A stretch of DNA of 64,000 nucleotides. Source: Syngnathus acus (lineage: Eukaryota; Chordata; Actinopteri; Syngnathiformes; Syngnathidae). The first letter of the stretch is position 1; each line of letters begins with the position of its first letter. Location of the stretch: contig NC_051106.1 of NCBI RefSeq assembly GCF_901709675.1, positions 5,094,001-5,158,000 on the forward strand. The letters run 5' to 3'. Positions 25,269 to 38,461 of this stretch are shown one piece after another. Position numbers and translations under genes: made by a program. The notes under the pieces are model-generated. The model saw only the letters and a program-made list of their open reading frames with translations. It ran no database searches and was not told the DNA's origin.

Positions 25269-28200
25269 ATGGGATGCATCAGGGTTTGTTTGCAACGCAT
25301 ACGACGAAAAATGAAGCTGGATCTGGTCAGGGATTTGGGCCGACAGTATCCCATATTCTGCTTCATTTTACTGGTCCTACTACTGTCCACAGTGCTGTTA
25401 AACAGGTAACATTAGTGGGCTTGGTTAATCAGTTTCCCGTAGATCCCAATTTGCGCTCCGATTTAAAACCAGGTACATTCACATCATCATGGTGGTCTGG
25501 TCCTTTCTCGCTGGTGTGGTTACATTCTACTGCTCCCTGGGACCAGAGTCTTTGCTACCAAACATCCTGGTCAACATCAAGCCAAAGATAAAGGTAAATG
25601 AAGGTACTTGGATTTCCAGTACTGGTATACAATACAACCATGTTACAATATTACTGTTAATTCAAAAAAACATTTGTCTTTGTAAAGATGCTCGGTTCAC
25701 TTAGTCCTCAAAGTCCTAGTTCCAAAATGCGCCTCACTCCATACAACAGTACTTCCTGTTAACTCCACAGTAAACTTCAGCTTAACAGATCTGCCTTATC
25801 GCAGCACCTCTTGTTTTTTTTGTTTTTTTTTAGGTGTTATAGTATGTATTAAAAGAAATGTAACACGAGTGATTGTGTGCCACTATTTCGAGGAAATAAT
25901 AATATTTCAGTGTTTATAAAAATTGTTTTTAGTCATTTGTTTTGAATACAGTTATGCATTTATGCATGAATTGAATTTTCTCTGTGTTGATTCTTTGACA
26001 GTGCTACCAGCAGGAGTTGTTTCCGCTGGGGCACAGCTGTGCTGTTTGTGGCAAGATCAGGTGCAAAAGACACAGGTGAGTTACCGGTATGTTGCACTGT
26101 CACTCAAAACTGGAAATGACTTTAATGCTACTCACCCCATGAATTATTGTGCCCATGATAATATGTAAAATAATTCGATCGTGTTTTTCAAACATTATCA
26201 TATTTGTTAGGTTATACTGCCCTCTAGCGGAAATCTGGGAGTGGGGGCGCTCATAATATTCCAGCAGAGTACTGTTCGTATGTTGTCGATTTAAACTGCA
26301 CTTGGAATACTGTACTAAATTCTTAATTCGATAAAATGCATATATCTGAGCACTTTTTTTATCAGTTAATATATAAAATATACAATGAAAAGGAGTAAAA
26401 TATATTGCATGACATTTGTTTGCATTGCATGATATATTGTCTGTCAAATTAATGTAAACTAAGGACCCTCTGTATCTTTGCTCATTCATGTTAGACCTAC
26501 TTTATTACTGGAAAACTATCAACCATGGCTTGACTTGAAAGTTTCCTCTAAGGTTGATGTTTCTCTTTCAGAGGTAAGATATAAAATTACAATATATTGG
26601 ATATTGACTAAATACTCTATAAACATATTGTAAATTTCGTTATTCTCCTCATCTAGATTCTGGAGCTCGTTCTTGAAAACTTTGTGTATCCTTGGTATAG
26701 GTAGGACATTTTTGTGGTTGCCTGCTGTACACTCAGTCTTTTATATTTTATAACAATATAAAATGAAGCTTTTGCCATGATATAATACTGTAAGGATTGT
26801 AATTTGTAACCTTGCTTATTTTTTCAGAGACGTCACAGATGACGAGGCGTTTGTTGATGAGCTGAGGGCGACTTTACGTTTTTTCTCTGCCGTGTTGGTG
26901 CGCCGGATCCAGAAGGTGACTAATCACGCTGGAAAATTTAATCCAAAATACATCAAGAATACGTATTTTAATTTTTTGGGGTTGGATTGAATTATGTCTC
27001 AGGTTGACGTGGCGTCCCTCATCACCCAAAAACTTCTGAAAGCTTCCATGAAGCACATTGAAATAATTGCTAAAGCTCGGCAGAGAGGTACTTTTAATAC
27101 CATCACCTAGTCCAAATTCATCATGTAAAAGCTAAATGTTTCTTTTCTGCTCTTTAGTGAAGAATGCAGAGTTCCTTCAACAAGCTGCCCTGGAGGAATA
27201 TGGTCCTGACCTTCATGTCGCACTCCGCAGTCGCAGAGATGAACTTCTCTATCTTAGGAAGTTGACTGAGATGCTTTTTCCTTACATCCTGCCACCTAAG
27301 GCTACAGACTGCAGGTAATCCACCAAATGTTCCATATATTAGTGTCACAACACTTTTTTTTTCAAAATAGACATCTTTCAAAATAGACATTCTTTCATTT
27401 TGTGGTCCTTAAATGCAATCAGATCTCTTACTTTGCTGATAAGAGAAATCCTGGCTGGCTCTGTCTTTCTCCCGTCGATGGACTTCTTGGCCGATCCCGT
27501 GAGTGTAGTCAGACCGATTCTCGAACCCAAAACTGGATAGAAAAGGCAAAATAAAAAACGTAGCCCACTAAGTAACATTTGTTTTCCAATTGTTTGCTTT
27601 TCAGGACACTGTGAATCATTTGCTTCTGCTCTTCATTGACAATTCTCCGGTAAGTAACCGTTGAAGTGTATTAAAATGAATTCTAACTAATTTGTCTGTA
27701 AATAATTACATTTGTTTGTACCTCCCTACATAAGCCCGAAGAAGCCACAGAGCCAACTTCAATGCTGGTTCCTTTCCTTCAAAAATACTCTGATCCCCGT
27801 AGCAGAAAGCCTTCAGTAAGCTCTTTGTGTATCATTACAAAGACAATGAACAGTGCTTTCAATTCCACTTCAACAATTCAATTCAACTTGGATTTGCATT
27901 GTGCTAAAAAAAATTTCTCACTTGGCAGGTTCTAAAGCTGGAGTTAAAAGAAATCCGAGAGCAGCAAGACCTACTCTTCCGCTTCATGAACTTTTTGAAG
28001 CAAGAGGGAGCCGTTCACGTTCTTCAGTTCTGCCTTGCAGTCGGTAAGTGCGTCCCATTCCTGTCAAAGTTTGCTTCTGTAAACATACACTGTAATATTT
28101 TAATTTATTGAATTGCAAACTATCATTGGAAAGTTGAATTTTCTGTTCAACATTGGACAGAAAGCACACTGCCGTTAACCCAACACTGCCATCTAGAGGA

Positions 28201-31200
28201 GTAAAAAGATATAACAACTGGTTCATGAAGCAAATTCGAAGCTTCATTTCCCCATCACCTAACCAGTCTGTCATCGGTTACTGTTTCACCTCTAATGTCC
28301 CAGAGGAGTTCAACGACAGGATATTGTGCCCCGAACTGCCCAACACAGAGAAGATGATGCTTCACGAGGAGGTGAAGAAGATCTACGAGACCTACTGTTT
28401 AGACGAGAGTGTCGACAAGATCCGCTTTGACCCCTTTATTGTGGAGGAGATACGCAACAGTGTGTGACATACTCTAATTTGCATTTGCACCATAGGAGTC
28501 ACAGTTGGACATAAATCAATTGCTTTATGGTCTGTGCTTTCTCAGTTGCCGAAGGTCCATATGAGGAGGTGGTGAAACTTCAAACCATGAGATGTTTATT
28601 TGAAGCGTACGAGCATGTCCTCTCTCTTCTGGAGAACGTTTTCACGCCTATGTTCTGCCACAGTGATGAGGTTAGCACACATACCAAAAAGCACATGCAT
28701 ATTTATCTACAATCACACAGCCAGGGTGGGCGATATTAAAATATTCTTACGCTATTAAAATGAACCATATCTACTGTACTATTATATTTTTACACTGCAT
28801 ATATTTTTACATATACATTTATTTATTTTTTGCTCTTCTGCAGTATTTTCGACAACTTCTAAGAGGGGCTGAATCCCCTGCCAGGAATTCTAAAATGAGC
28901 AGGTAGGTGTCATTTGTGTGTGCCATCCAAAAGAAAAGGTGCAATGTAGCGGAATTTCTTTCAGCAAAGTGACTTAATGGGTTTTATCTATCTGTCGCGA
29001 GGTGGGATGCAAATGTGGCCCCAGGCCCTGCCACTAATTCCTTATGCATATTGTTCCAGAAATAGCATCAGTATGGATGACATCCGGTGAGTACAAGGCA
29101 TCGCTGTCCTGATTGGAACAGTGGCTGGCTGACATGCCATTTTCGCTTGACTCTTCTACACAAGTCGATGCTGCCTTTATAACAATTCCATTGTTGCCTG
29201 ACCTTCCAAGGGGAAGCAACTTTGCATTATTGGGATAGTACAATAATGGCCTTTTTTTGCTAATCAAACCTCAAAATATTTGAGTCATTTAGTGTTTGCG
29301 CTGTATTAAGAGTCAATATACTTATTCCGGGACACACGGTTCACAGAATACCCACCTCCAATCATAGTAAAGGTATTAAATGCAACTTTATGGATTTCAT
29401 CAGATTGTTCAAGTACTTTTCCTTATTTTGAATTGATTGAGATTTTCCACTTTGCTTTGTTCACTCGTGACTTTAAAAAAAAAAAATCCTGCATCATTGG
29501 AATGTGAAATGTCAGCTGTTTGTTGCCTTTGTTTGTTTACTTTGTTACAAAGGCAGTTTTTAGAGCAGAAGAGACACTCGCACTGCATTTTAACACAAAA
29601 GCATGAAGGAGACTGAACTAACATCATCACCTACTCTCATTATTCCATTGATTCCATGTCTGGGCTCCTTTCGCTACGCTACGTCATGCTCTGTGTGTCC
29701 ATCTTGGTCCTATCAACACCATGCTGCCTGCCTTTCTATGATCCATCCTCTCGCTCCTTTTTGTCTTTGGGGGACCCTGTTCTGCTTATAGTTCCTGGGA
29801 CTGGAGCCCCGAGTCCCCCTCCTCACAGTTCATCGTCTCTGGCAGCTCTTCACCTGCATCTTTTAACTCCTTCCATGCTCAGCCCACGTTAACAACTTTT
29901 CCATACCGCCACTCCTTATCACCCAAGTAAGTCAGGGTCCATCCATAGCCCCAGCTCTGGTCCAATGTGATGTCATGCTGTCCACTTTGCCGCCAGCCTG
30001 ACCCAAACAGTAGCATGCAGCCGACCTCTTTTTTTATTTGTCATCACTACCGATGTATTGCTGTGTACCCTAACGTTAACTCTTGAATATCATTACCTTC
30101 CTCAAATAATGGCCCAAGTCATGTTTTGTCAAGAAAAAAAAAATCGTGAACCAATCAAATTATTTTATTCTACCACTGGAAGTAAACTATTAATTCATAT
30201 AATATAATCAGTATTTGCTGAAAAACAAAACCTAGGCCATTATTTTTGGAAAGCTTTGATTTGGTCATTGGTCCGACCAAAACAACATCACTTCCTGCTG
30301 TTGGGAAACTTCTGTGTTCTGTTTTTGGTGTCAACACAAATCCCAACTGATGTCCTCCAAATGTTACACTTACACCATACTGAGTTTGAAAGAAGATCCA
30401 ACCCTTTTTCAGATTTTTCAGGACACGATCCTTTCCGACACGTTGCTGGGCACAGCCTTCAAACTTTTTTAACTTGGATTAATGATTATTTGTTCTGTCC
30501 AAGCAAGGACACTATTGATTTTAAACAACCTTTTACCTTTCATGATTGATTATGCTGTGTCAAGTAAGAAGCATGCTGATTTGAAAGGATATTTAATCCA
30601 ATCTCACATCTTTAGGGGGGACGTTTCTCATTCCCGGCTGTGCACAGCTTTTAAGTTTTTTTTATTTTTTTTTTTAAAGCTTTTTCTTTATGAGCCCTCT
30701 CCAGGGTAGAGTGATAAATTGATCATCTTAACAGTCAGGTTTTTTTTGTTATCTCAAAGCCCGATCCCAGTTCATTGTAAATCTCATTCAACCCCCCAGG
30801 ATGTCTAATCGAGTTGAGATGAAAGGTCAAATCATTTGCTACTTGTCGCCTTCATGTTTTAAACAAATCCTCTTGACATTTTCTGAGATTATTGTCCCAT
30901 TTCAAAGCAAGAAATCTCACTAACATATTTTGAATGACAGCTGAAGTATTTAAAGATTACTTGAGGGGCAATTTCCTTGTCATTTCTCTTACCAGTCGGA
31001 TTTTTCAAGAAATGCTGTAATGGTGTCTATTGGTTTGAAATGATAGTCTTTTCTATCCTTGAGACAGTTATTGATGTTTGTCAGCTCTCTGTCAGCAATC
31101 AGTTATTGCCTGTCTGCCCTTTTCTAGTTAGTATCAAGACCTCTGCTCATGAAATTGCTGTACGCTTTATTTGCTTTCGTTCCCATGGTACCCGATTGAG

Positions 31201-34200
31201 ACATTTCATTCCACGAATGTGCTCTGGCTTTTGGCTTGGCTTCCTCAGCTTTCCCTTCTCCCTGATGTGCAGTGATGATATACTGCAGTGTGCTGGTCAT
31301 TCCCCTCCCTTGCTATGTACAATTCCTTCCCTGTCATTTTGCTAAGCTGTCTGGGCTCCCCCCCCCCTTTTTTTATTTTCTCTCTCACTCTTTGAAGCCA
31401 AGCACATCTCTTCAATTGAGCATTGTCTAATAAGCCCCCTTCCCCCTTTGGCCTGCAGGAGCACGTCAAAGAGAGGCGAGTCCTTTGGGATCAGCCGCAT
31501 TGGCAGCAAGATCAAGGGTGTTTTCAAGAGCACAACCATGGAGGGAGCCATGCTGCCAGCCTATGGGCTCGTTGAGGGAGAGGACGATTTGGTGAGGCAA
31601 AGGCAAACACACACACTCTAATCTTTGCATAGTTTTGAATAAATTAAAGACAATGTATTCAGACTCATCCCTGTTCAGTGTTATTGTGGTGTGTGTTTGT
31701 GTGTGTATATGTGCAATAAGATGAGCAATATTCTGTACTGTCCTGAAATGTACCACACGAGGGCGCTAGTGAGCAAGGCCTCAAATTTATTGTTTTCAAG
31801 CGTTTCCCCACCCTCAGTCAAGGCAACTATTATATTGTGCATAAAAAAAATATTTGTGGTACAGTTTCCTAAACACGATGTTTTAGAGCACAGGAATGCT
31901 GTACCTATCTTACTTCACTGCTGTTAGGTGGTATCCTGTTTTCTTTGTGATTTCCCTTGATTGCCATCAATGTTGACAAAAAGTCCCCATTGTTAGTTCA
32001 GTGATTACAGATTAGGAAAAGCGAAGCAAAGGGTTTGACAGATGTCGGCATGAAATGCATTTTTTAATATTACTTCACACCATGAAGCCTATAATTGAAT
32101 AGACACTTCTGTCTACATTCTAGGTAGAGGAAGCCATGATGGTGCTGGAGGATGACTCCCCGATAGAGGCAGCCTCCACTCCCAGCACCCCACGGAATCT
32201 CTCCGCCTGGAGCATCACCATCCCTTACATCGATTTCTACGACGATGACGTGAAGAGGGAGAGAATTCCAGTGTTCTGCATTGACGTGGAGCGGAATGAC
32301 CGGAAAGCAGGTAAGATAAGGTCAACCACTTTTTTTTTTTTTTTTGCTGTACCGCCATTGTTTCAACACAAACTTGAAAAATACCACGTGCTGTTGACTT
32401 ACATACATTTGCCGTCTTGTTTTGTATTTTTACTACTTCACTCAGATGGAGGTCCTAATCACTACCAGATCTCCCAGTTTGATAAATACAGTTTCCAATG
32501 GCAATGAATGAGTTTAGGAATGTCCCATCATGATACAAAAGGCATTCTTGATTTTACTGTGGATAAAGCAGACCTGGTTCGCCAGCAGGTCCTCCAACAT
32601 AAGTGACTTCACGAATACTATCTTCTGGATGACTGGACAAACAATTCCAACATGTGATTCCCCACTGTCTTGTATAAAGTCATTCCAGAAAAGAGGAAGC
32701 TGTTACAGCTGCAAAGGGAGGGGGACAATTCCTTTTAGTTTCAAATTGTCCATTTTTGTAGCTTGTTGAGGACAGCCTGTGTCTGTGAGATCCCAAAGAA
32801 TAGTTGGAATGCTCATAAAATCCTCATAATCATAAATCAGGTCCTCAGTGTTTTCTTTTTGTGTTTTACCACAGTGGGTCACGAAACGGAGCACTGGTCT
32901 GTATACAGAAGATACCTGGAGTTTTACGTTCTTGAGTCAAAGCTAACGGAATTCCACGGTAGGTTTTTGGCGGAGTTACATAACTTCCTTTTGGAGCCAA
33001 GTTTCAATTTGTTTCCAAATTCTAAACCCGCAGGTTCGTTTCCTGACGCACAGCTGCCTTCCAAGAGAATTATCGGCCCGAAGAATTATGAGTTTCTCAC
33101 TTCCAAGAGGGAGGAGTTTCAGGAGTACCTTCAGGTGGGTGTCTGATGAATTATATTAGTTGGAGTCAAAAAAAGCAGATTAAGACCTCCTGAATGGGAA
33201 TTCAATTGGCGTCTCGTAAATCTATTGCTTTAGTCTGCCCCACCGTCTAGCCATGCGCTATTTCACAATTCTATTTTCTATGCTCTGAGGCAATTCAATT
33301 TGAGCATGACAGGCTAACAATGACGTACAAATGTCGAACAGTCATTTGTATTGATTTCACTTACTCCAATGCAACACACAGCTAAATGTATTCGGTATAA
33401 ATTGTTCCACTCTCGTGTTGTCGTACTGTCTTGAAATTCTTGAGCCGCTGAAGACGCCGTTACTTCAATACCAATAACCTGTTTGAATTTTTATTAAGTG
33501 AGAATGTTCTCTTAGCTACATGGAAACTATAGAATATCAGCAAAAGAAAAATAAATTATGATAACAAGCAACAAGGATACATTAAAATAATCATTAAGAA
33601 AAATGGGTGATAATTTTCTTTTTGTAAGGGAAAAACATTTACATTCCTACATATCTCATGGCCTTTCAGCTATAGCCAGATAGAACCAGATGTGTTGGAA
33701 AGCCAACAGTTTTATTTTTTTCCCATCAAGAGATCAAGTAACCAGGCAATGTTATGTACCCTGATTTGAACTCTCTGTTGTAGATTATGGATGAAGGAAT
33801 TTTTGAGAGCAGTGTAAAAATGGACGCCACGCAGCACAACCATGTGATTTCACTTAGCCAATTGAGGGAAAAAAAAACATTGTTCAGATATAACACTGAA
33901 TGAATGTAAAGTGAAGTATTAATTTGATCCAGGCTCATTTTAAAACTATCATTAACTATACAAAACATGTTTAAAACTGTCAGATAAGTATAAAGATTAT
34001 TCTACTACTGTATAATCAAGCAACAAAAAGTAAAAAAAAAAATCTATAGTTGATAACAGATTGTATTGCATCTTTTTGTACTGAGGCGCTAGACTGTTTT
34101 TTTTTTTTTTTTTTTAAATCTGTCATAGTTCTGTTTCTGGTTATCATCACGGATTTCCTCTTTGTCGTAACTGGTAACCTCCTTTGGGGGCATGACACCA

Positions 34201-37200
34201 CCCTCTAAAAGGAAAGCGTGGAATAACACACTCACTAAAATGAAGTGTTGTGGTATTCCCTGGTGTCTCACGTGACATCTGACATGACAATGGGTTCAAC
34301 TAAGTAAAAGTTTCCCCAATAATCAAGAGTTTTTTTTCCGGGTATTTCAAGCACAAATTGCGTCAATATTGGCCTGGTGAGAGTTTGTAATTTTTCTCAT
34401 GCTTATCGTGCAGAAGCTCCTCCAGCACCCCGAGCTGAGCAACAGCCAACTTCTAGCTGACTTCCTGTCTCCGCACAGTATGGAATCTCAGTTCCTGGAC
34501 AAGATGTTGCCTGATGTGAACCTCGGTACAGTATGATTCAAACAGTGTGTCAACATCAGGAAGAGAATGTGACTAAAGTCCGAATGCGATTGGAACAGGC
34601 CACTACTGTGTGTTGGGAAAGCTAAATGTTTGATCGACCTGACCTTGGCTTTTGCGGAAAAGTTCTTTTTGGAATCAGACAGTGGCAAACATCACGGCAA
34701 GACATGACCATTCATCACTAAGATTAATTATGCATGTTTTACAGGGAAAATCATTAAGTCCGTTCCCAGCAAACTGATAAAAGAGGTGAGTGATACATTC
34801 CTAGAGGAGTATGCGTGTGCAATTTGTTCTCATGAGAGTTTAAGGAACGAGGTAGTTAGATGAGAATAATGGCGACAAAAGCACTTTAATGATTAACTTA
34901 TTCCAAAATAGATGCATTATATAAAGCACTTAATGGCACCTAGTGTCTGACAAGTTTAATGGAAAACCGACAATTATTTATTTCACTGCATTTAAACTTC
35001 TTTTTTTTTTAACATTGAATCCACGTCTTTACATGGTCCGTATTTATAAAGAGGAGTTCATGTTTACACCCAAAAATCCGGAAGCACATGGAAATACAAG
35101 CTTAACTAGAAAACATGAGCTACAAGAGCTTTGTGACGCATGGGGAGCGACGGAAAGCAATGCAATCCTTCGCCCCCCGAGTCTTACTGCTGCTGTCCTT
35201 ATATAGCCTTGATTGCAATCGCTCACAGGTATGCTGACACACAATTGCCTCCAGTTGTGGTCCATGTAACACCTTTCCTAACTCCTAAGGTGTCAAACTC
35301 AAGGCCCGGGGGCCAGATACGGCCCGCCATATCATTTTATGTGGCCCGCGAAGACAAATTGTGCATCAAATTCGTGTCATTACTAGAATTGCAAATTGTC
35401 TTCACTTTTAATCTCTTTTTTTTAATATTTGACCAGTTTTTACTCGTCTGATTTGAAAACGACTTATTTGTCAGTTTGTTTTGTAGCTTTTACAGTACCG
35501 TAATTTTCGGACTATAAGTCGCGGTTTTTTTCATTGTTTGGGTGGGGGGGCGACTTATACTCAGGAGCGACTTATATACATATATATATGTTTTTTTCAC
35601 TTTTTTGGGCATTTTATGACTGGTGCGACTTATACTCCGGTGCGACTTATAGTCCGAAAATTACGGTATATAATATGAGGTGCTCATATATTTATTTGGG
35701 TTGACAGTCATAATGGCCCTCTGAAAGAAGCTATGACTACAATGCGAAAAAAATGAGTTTGACACCCCTGAAAAAATCAGATGAAAAAATCTTTAATGAT
35801 TAAAGATTTTTTATGTACTCGTTTATCATCATTAAGATGAAGATTCAACAGATTAAAGCTGTTCCTGGGAATTTAGTCGCTCATAAAAATGCAACCTTTT
35901 TCAGGGCACTGGTCAAAACATAGTTTGTCATATTCACCAGTAAGAGGAATTATTCTTTAATTTTTGACTGTTTACTGTGTTCATTAGAAAGGACAGCATC
36001 TTGAGCCGTTCATCCAGTCCTACTTCAACTCTTGTGAGTCACCTAAACCTAAACCCAGCCGCCCTGAGCTCACCATCCTGAGCCCCACTTCAGAAAACGA
36101 TAAAAAGGTTTGACACTTTTGTCTTTCGTTTACCTAACAGTTCAAGTAGAGCCAAAACGCTTTGAGGGAGGATGCCGTAGTCAGGTCCATAAATATTGGG
36201 ACATTAATACAACTCTCATCTTTTAGCTTTAAACACCACAATGGATTAAAAATAAAAGAAACAGACTTTCAGCTTTAATTTGAGGGGATTTGCATTCAAA
36301 TTCGATGCAATTACAATAGTTTCTATATGTGCCTCTCAACTTTCAAGTGAATAATGGCCATGGTTGTCACTCATTGTCTAAAAAACAGCAACAGCAAATT
36401 AGCATTAGTAGGAGGAATTTTTAATTGATTGTTCAATTGAAGCCACCAAAAAAATCAGACTCCCTTTTTTTTTAGCTCTTCAACGACCTCTTCAAAAACA
36501 ATGCCAACCGATCCGAGATGGCCGAAAAGAGGCACAACCAGAACTACTTCATGGAAATCCTCACTGTGGAGGGGGTGTATGACTATTTAATGTATGTCGG
36601 TAAGTACAAATGTGTCAGAGTGTCAAATCTCAACCATGATATTACGGCACTTTGACAAATTACGGGGTGCTATCCTGTTGTTTGGCAGGCCGGGTTGTCT
36701 TCCACATTCCTGACTGGTTGCACCACCTGTTGATGGGTGGAAGAATTCTGTTCAAGAACACACTAGAGGCCTATACGGATTACTACCTTCAACAAAAACT
36801 GAACCAGGTGGTGGAAGAACATCGACTGGTCTCCCTCATCACCCTGCTAAGAGGTGCGCTAATTCAACAATTTATACTGTTTGTCAACAACCTCGCCTTA
36901 AAGCAAATTATTATCCATGTTCTGCACATACAAGGACATGGAAAAGTTCTGGGATTAAGATTTTATGGCAAAAAAAACAACTCAGTTTCAAAATGGTTGT
37001 TGACCCCTAATGTCGTGTGTATACATTCAAAAGAAGAAGAAAAAAAAAATCACAGAAAAATATCTGTTTGCTTCCCTAGATGCTGTTTTTTGTGAGAGCA
37101 CTCCACCTCGCTCAGCTCAGGATAAGCAGAGGAGAGCAAAAAGGACGTTTGCAGAGATGATGAGATACATTCCTGGTAATTTCCTGTCAGCGTTTTCCCC

Positions 37201-38340
37201 TCACAAGACACAAAGACGTTTAAAAGGGTGGCTGCCAATTCAAAAAGCGTTTATCTGCAGACCTTCTGGGGAAATGTATCGGCGAAGAGGCTAAGTACGA
37301 AGGCATATGTCTCCTCTTTGATGGGCTGCAGCAGCCAGTTGTCAACAAGCAGGTAACAACACTCGCCCACGCCATCGCATGCACGGCTCACGTCCTCTTC
37401 TACCGCCTACTCCGCCGCTTAATAGCCTGTTCTGTCAAGGTGAAAAATGGACTTCACTTAGCTGTGGCAAATACTGTGCGGTCGAAGGCCAATATGGATA
37501 TGTTTCAATAGAATATAACGTCTGAATGTAATGGAGCAAACCGTAATAATCATATTTTAGTGGGAGGTCCAATGTTGAACGCTTCAAGATCAACCAAACA
37601 ATTTTAGAAAATGAAATGAAAGTCAAACAACGGTATTCAAAGTGTCAGCAAATTCTGGAAAGAATTGTTTTCAGCACTGGAAATTCCAGTACTTCTTCTT
37701 TTTGATCTGCATGATATTGTGCCGGATTTGATGCTTCCTTTTTTAAAAGTAAAAGTTGTGTAATGTATTGAGTCATCAGCTTGAATATTTCTCATATTTT
37801 TGTCATCCTCAGCTGACCTATGTTCTTTTGGATATTGCGATTCAAGAACTTTTCCCAGAGCTGAACAAGGTAAAACACATGCTAGTTTTAGCCTTATTCT
37901 CATACATACAGTGCTGAACAAATTTATTACACCACCACAACCGTCATTCCACTTTCGTAATAACCCCAATTATTATTTTTTTTATTATGGTCTAGTTTGT
38001 AGTTATTTACTTGCATTTGGGATTTTTTTTTGCTATGATGGGTGGTCTCCATTAAATGTGTTAAGCACTGTATACTGACAATATTTTAAAAATCCAAATC
38101 CAGCTCTAACACTTGGCATGAAGAATTTAAATTCCTCCCACTCAATCTACAAATACGTACATATACAACTTTGGATATTTCATTCACAAGTAAATAAACA
38201 TTTAAGTATGCAACTGTATAGAGAAGTCCTTGAAAATCTTGCAACCTAACTGTCAGAAAGTGGTTAATACTTGTCTTTCTTTTGTCATATCTTCTCAGCA
38301 GGTACAGAAGGAGTCTTCAATCAATGCTCCTTGGATGTGA
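25269..38340 (+). CDS. snx14: Sorting nexin 14 (TM-PXA-RGS-PX-nexin protein)
   Basis: ER-anchored protein acting at lipid droplet and endolysosome contacts; loss causes cerebellar ataxia in humans. The 29 coding exons sum to 2820 nt (939 aa; human about 946): 25269-25405, 25473-25593, 26002-26075, 26495-26573, 26657-26700, 26828-26915, 27003-27087, 27158-27314, 27423-27498, 27605-27649, 27735-27815, 27929-28043, 28304-28459, 28546-28670, 28844-28902, 29060-29086, 31459-31591, 32124-32310, 32875-32958, 33034-33134, 34414-34525, 34745-34785, 35988-36107, 36476-36599, 36689-36853, 37080-37175, 37261-37352, 37813-37869, 38302-38340. Visible parts: N-terminal membrane hairpin ([17 protein letters not shown]), [17 protein letters not shown] domain, RGS domain ([20 protein letters not shown]), PX domain ([19 protein letters not shown]), C-terminal nexin domain ending SWM/PWM-like. 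Exon 16 is a 27 nt micro-exon. Intron 16 is the longest (2.4 kb) and contains a possible extra exon. Confidence 0.96.
29792..29926 (+). other. Candidate 135 nt cassette exon in snx14 intron 16
   Basis: Preceded by a pyrimidine-rich tract ending CTTATAG and followed by a consensus GTAAGT donor. It begins and ends in phase 2, exactly as the flanking exons 16 and 17 require, and is open throughout. It would add 45 residues rich in Ser and Pro (for example [12 protein letters not shown]) between the RGS and PX domains. No such segment is in the human protein as I remember it. Phase fit and splice sites are seen; use is inferred. Confidence 0.45.
35285..35770. mobile_element. Old hAT-type nonautonomous element in snx14 intron 22, with a nested insertion
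   Basis: The right end, GAGTTTGACACCCCTG, and the degraded left end, CTAAGGTGTCAAACTC, are the terminal inverted repeats of a common fish hAT group. Internal GGCCCG-rich subterminal motifs fit too. No 8 bp duplication survives. A younger TIR element interrupts it at 35496-35668. Confidence 0.7.
35496..35668. mobile_element. TA-flanked inverted-repeat element (long class, 173 bp)
   Basis: Begins TACCGTAATTTTCGGACTAT and ends with its inverse, with TA at both ends. It is near-identical to the copy at 60901-61074. Internal GCGACTTATACTC-like units repeat several times. It has no coding capacity. Confidence 0.8.
36180..36400. repeat. Interspersed repeat fragment in snx14 intron 23
   Basis: GTCAGGTCCATAAATATTGG and the following ACCACAATGGATTAAAAATA-type text match a repeat I know from many fish genomes (probably a Tc1/mariner-group relic). 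The family assignment is from memory. Confidence 0.45.
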
Positions 38341-38455
38341 ATTGTAATAACTGACAAAAAGTAACATTTTTCAATGCACGCTTAATGCACTTTGTTGTCG
38401 ACTGACCTTTGTTTGGTTTTCCTATGCTGTAAATTATGTGTACTTTGATATGTCA

Positions 38456-38461
38456 AATAAA
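38456..38461 (+). terminator. Poly(A) signal of snx14
   Basis: AATAAA 116 bases after the snx14 stop, giving a short 3' UTR. Confidence 0.65.

Noticed and set aside
32446-32507. Possible alternative terminal exon in snx14 intron 18 (acceptor CACTCAG, then 20 codons and a stop)
   Set aside because: The acceptor and phase fit, but there is no nearby poly(A) signal or good donor, and the peptide is not in the human protein as I know it. Too short to separate from chance.
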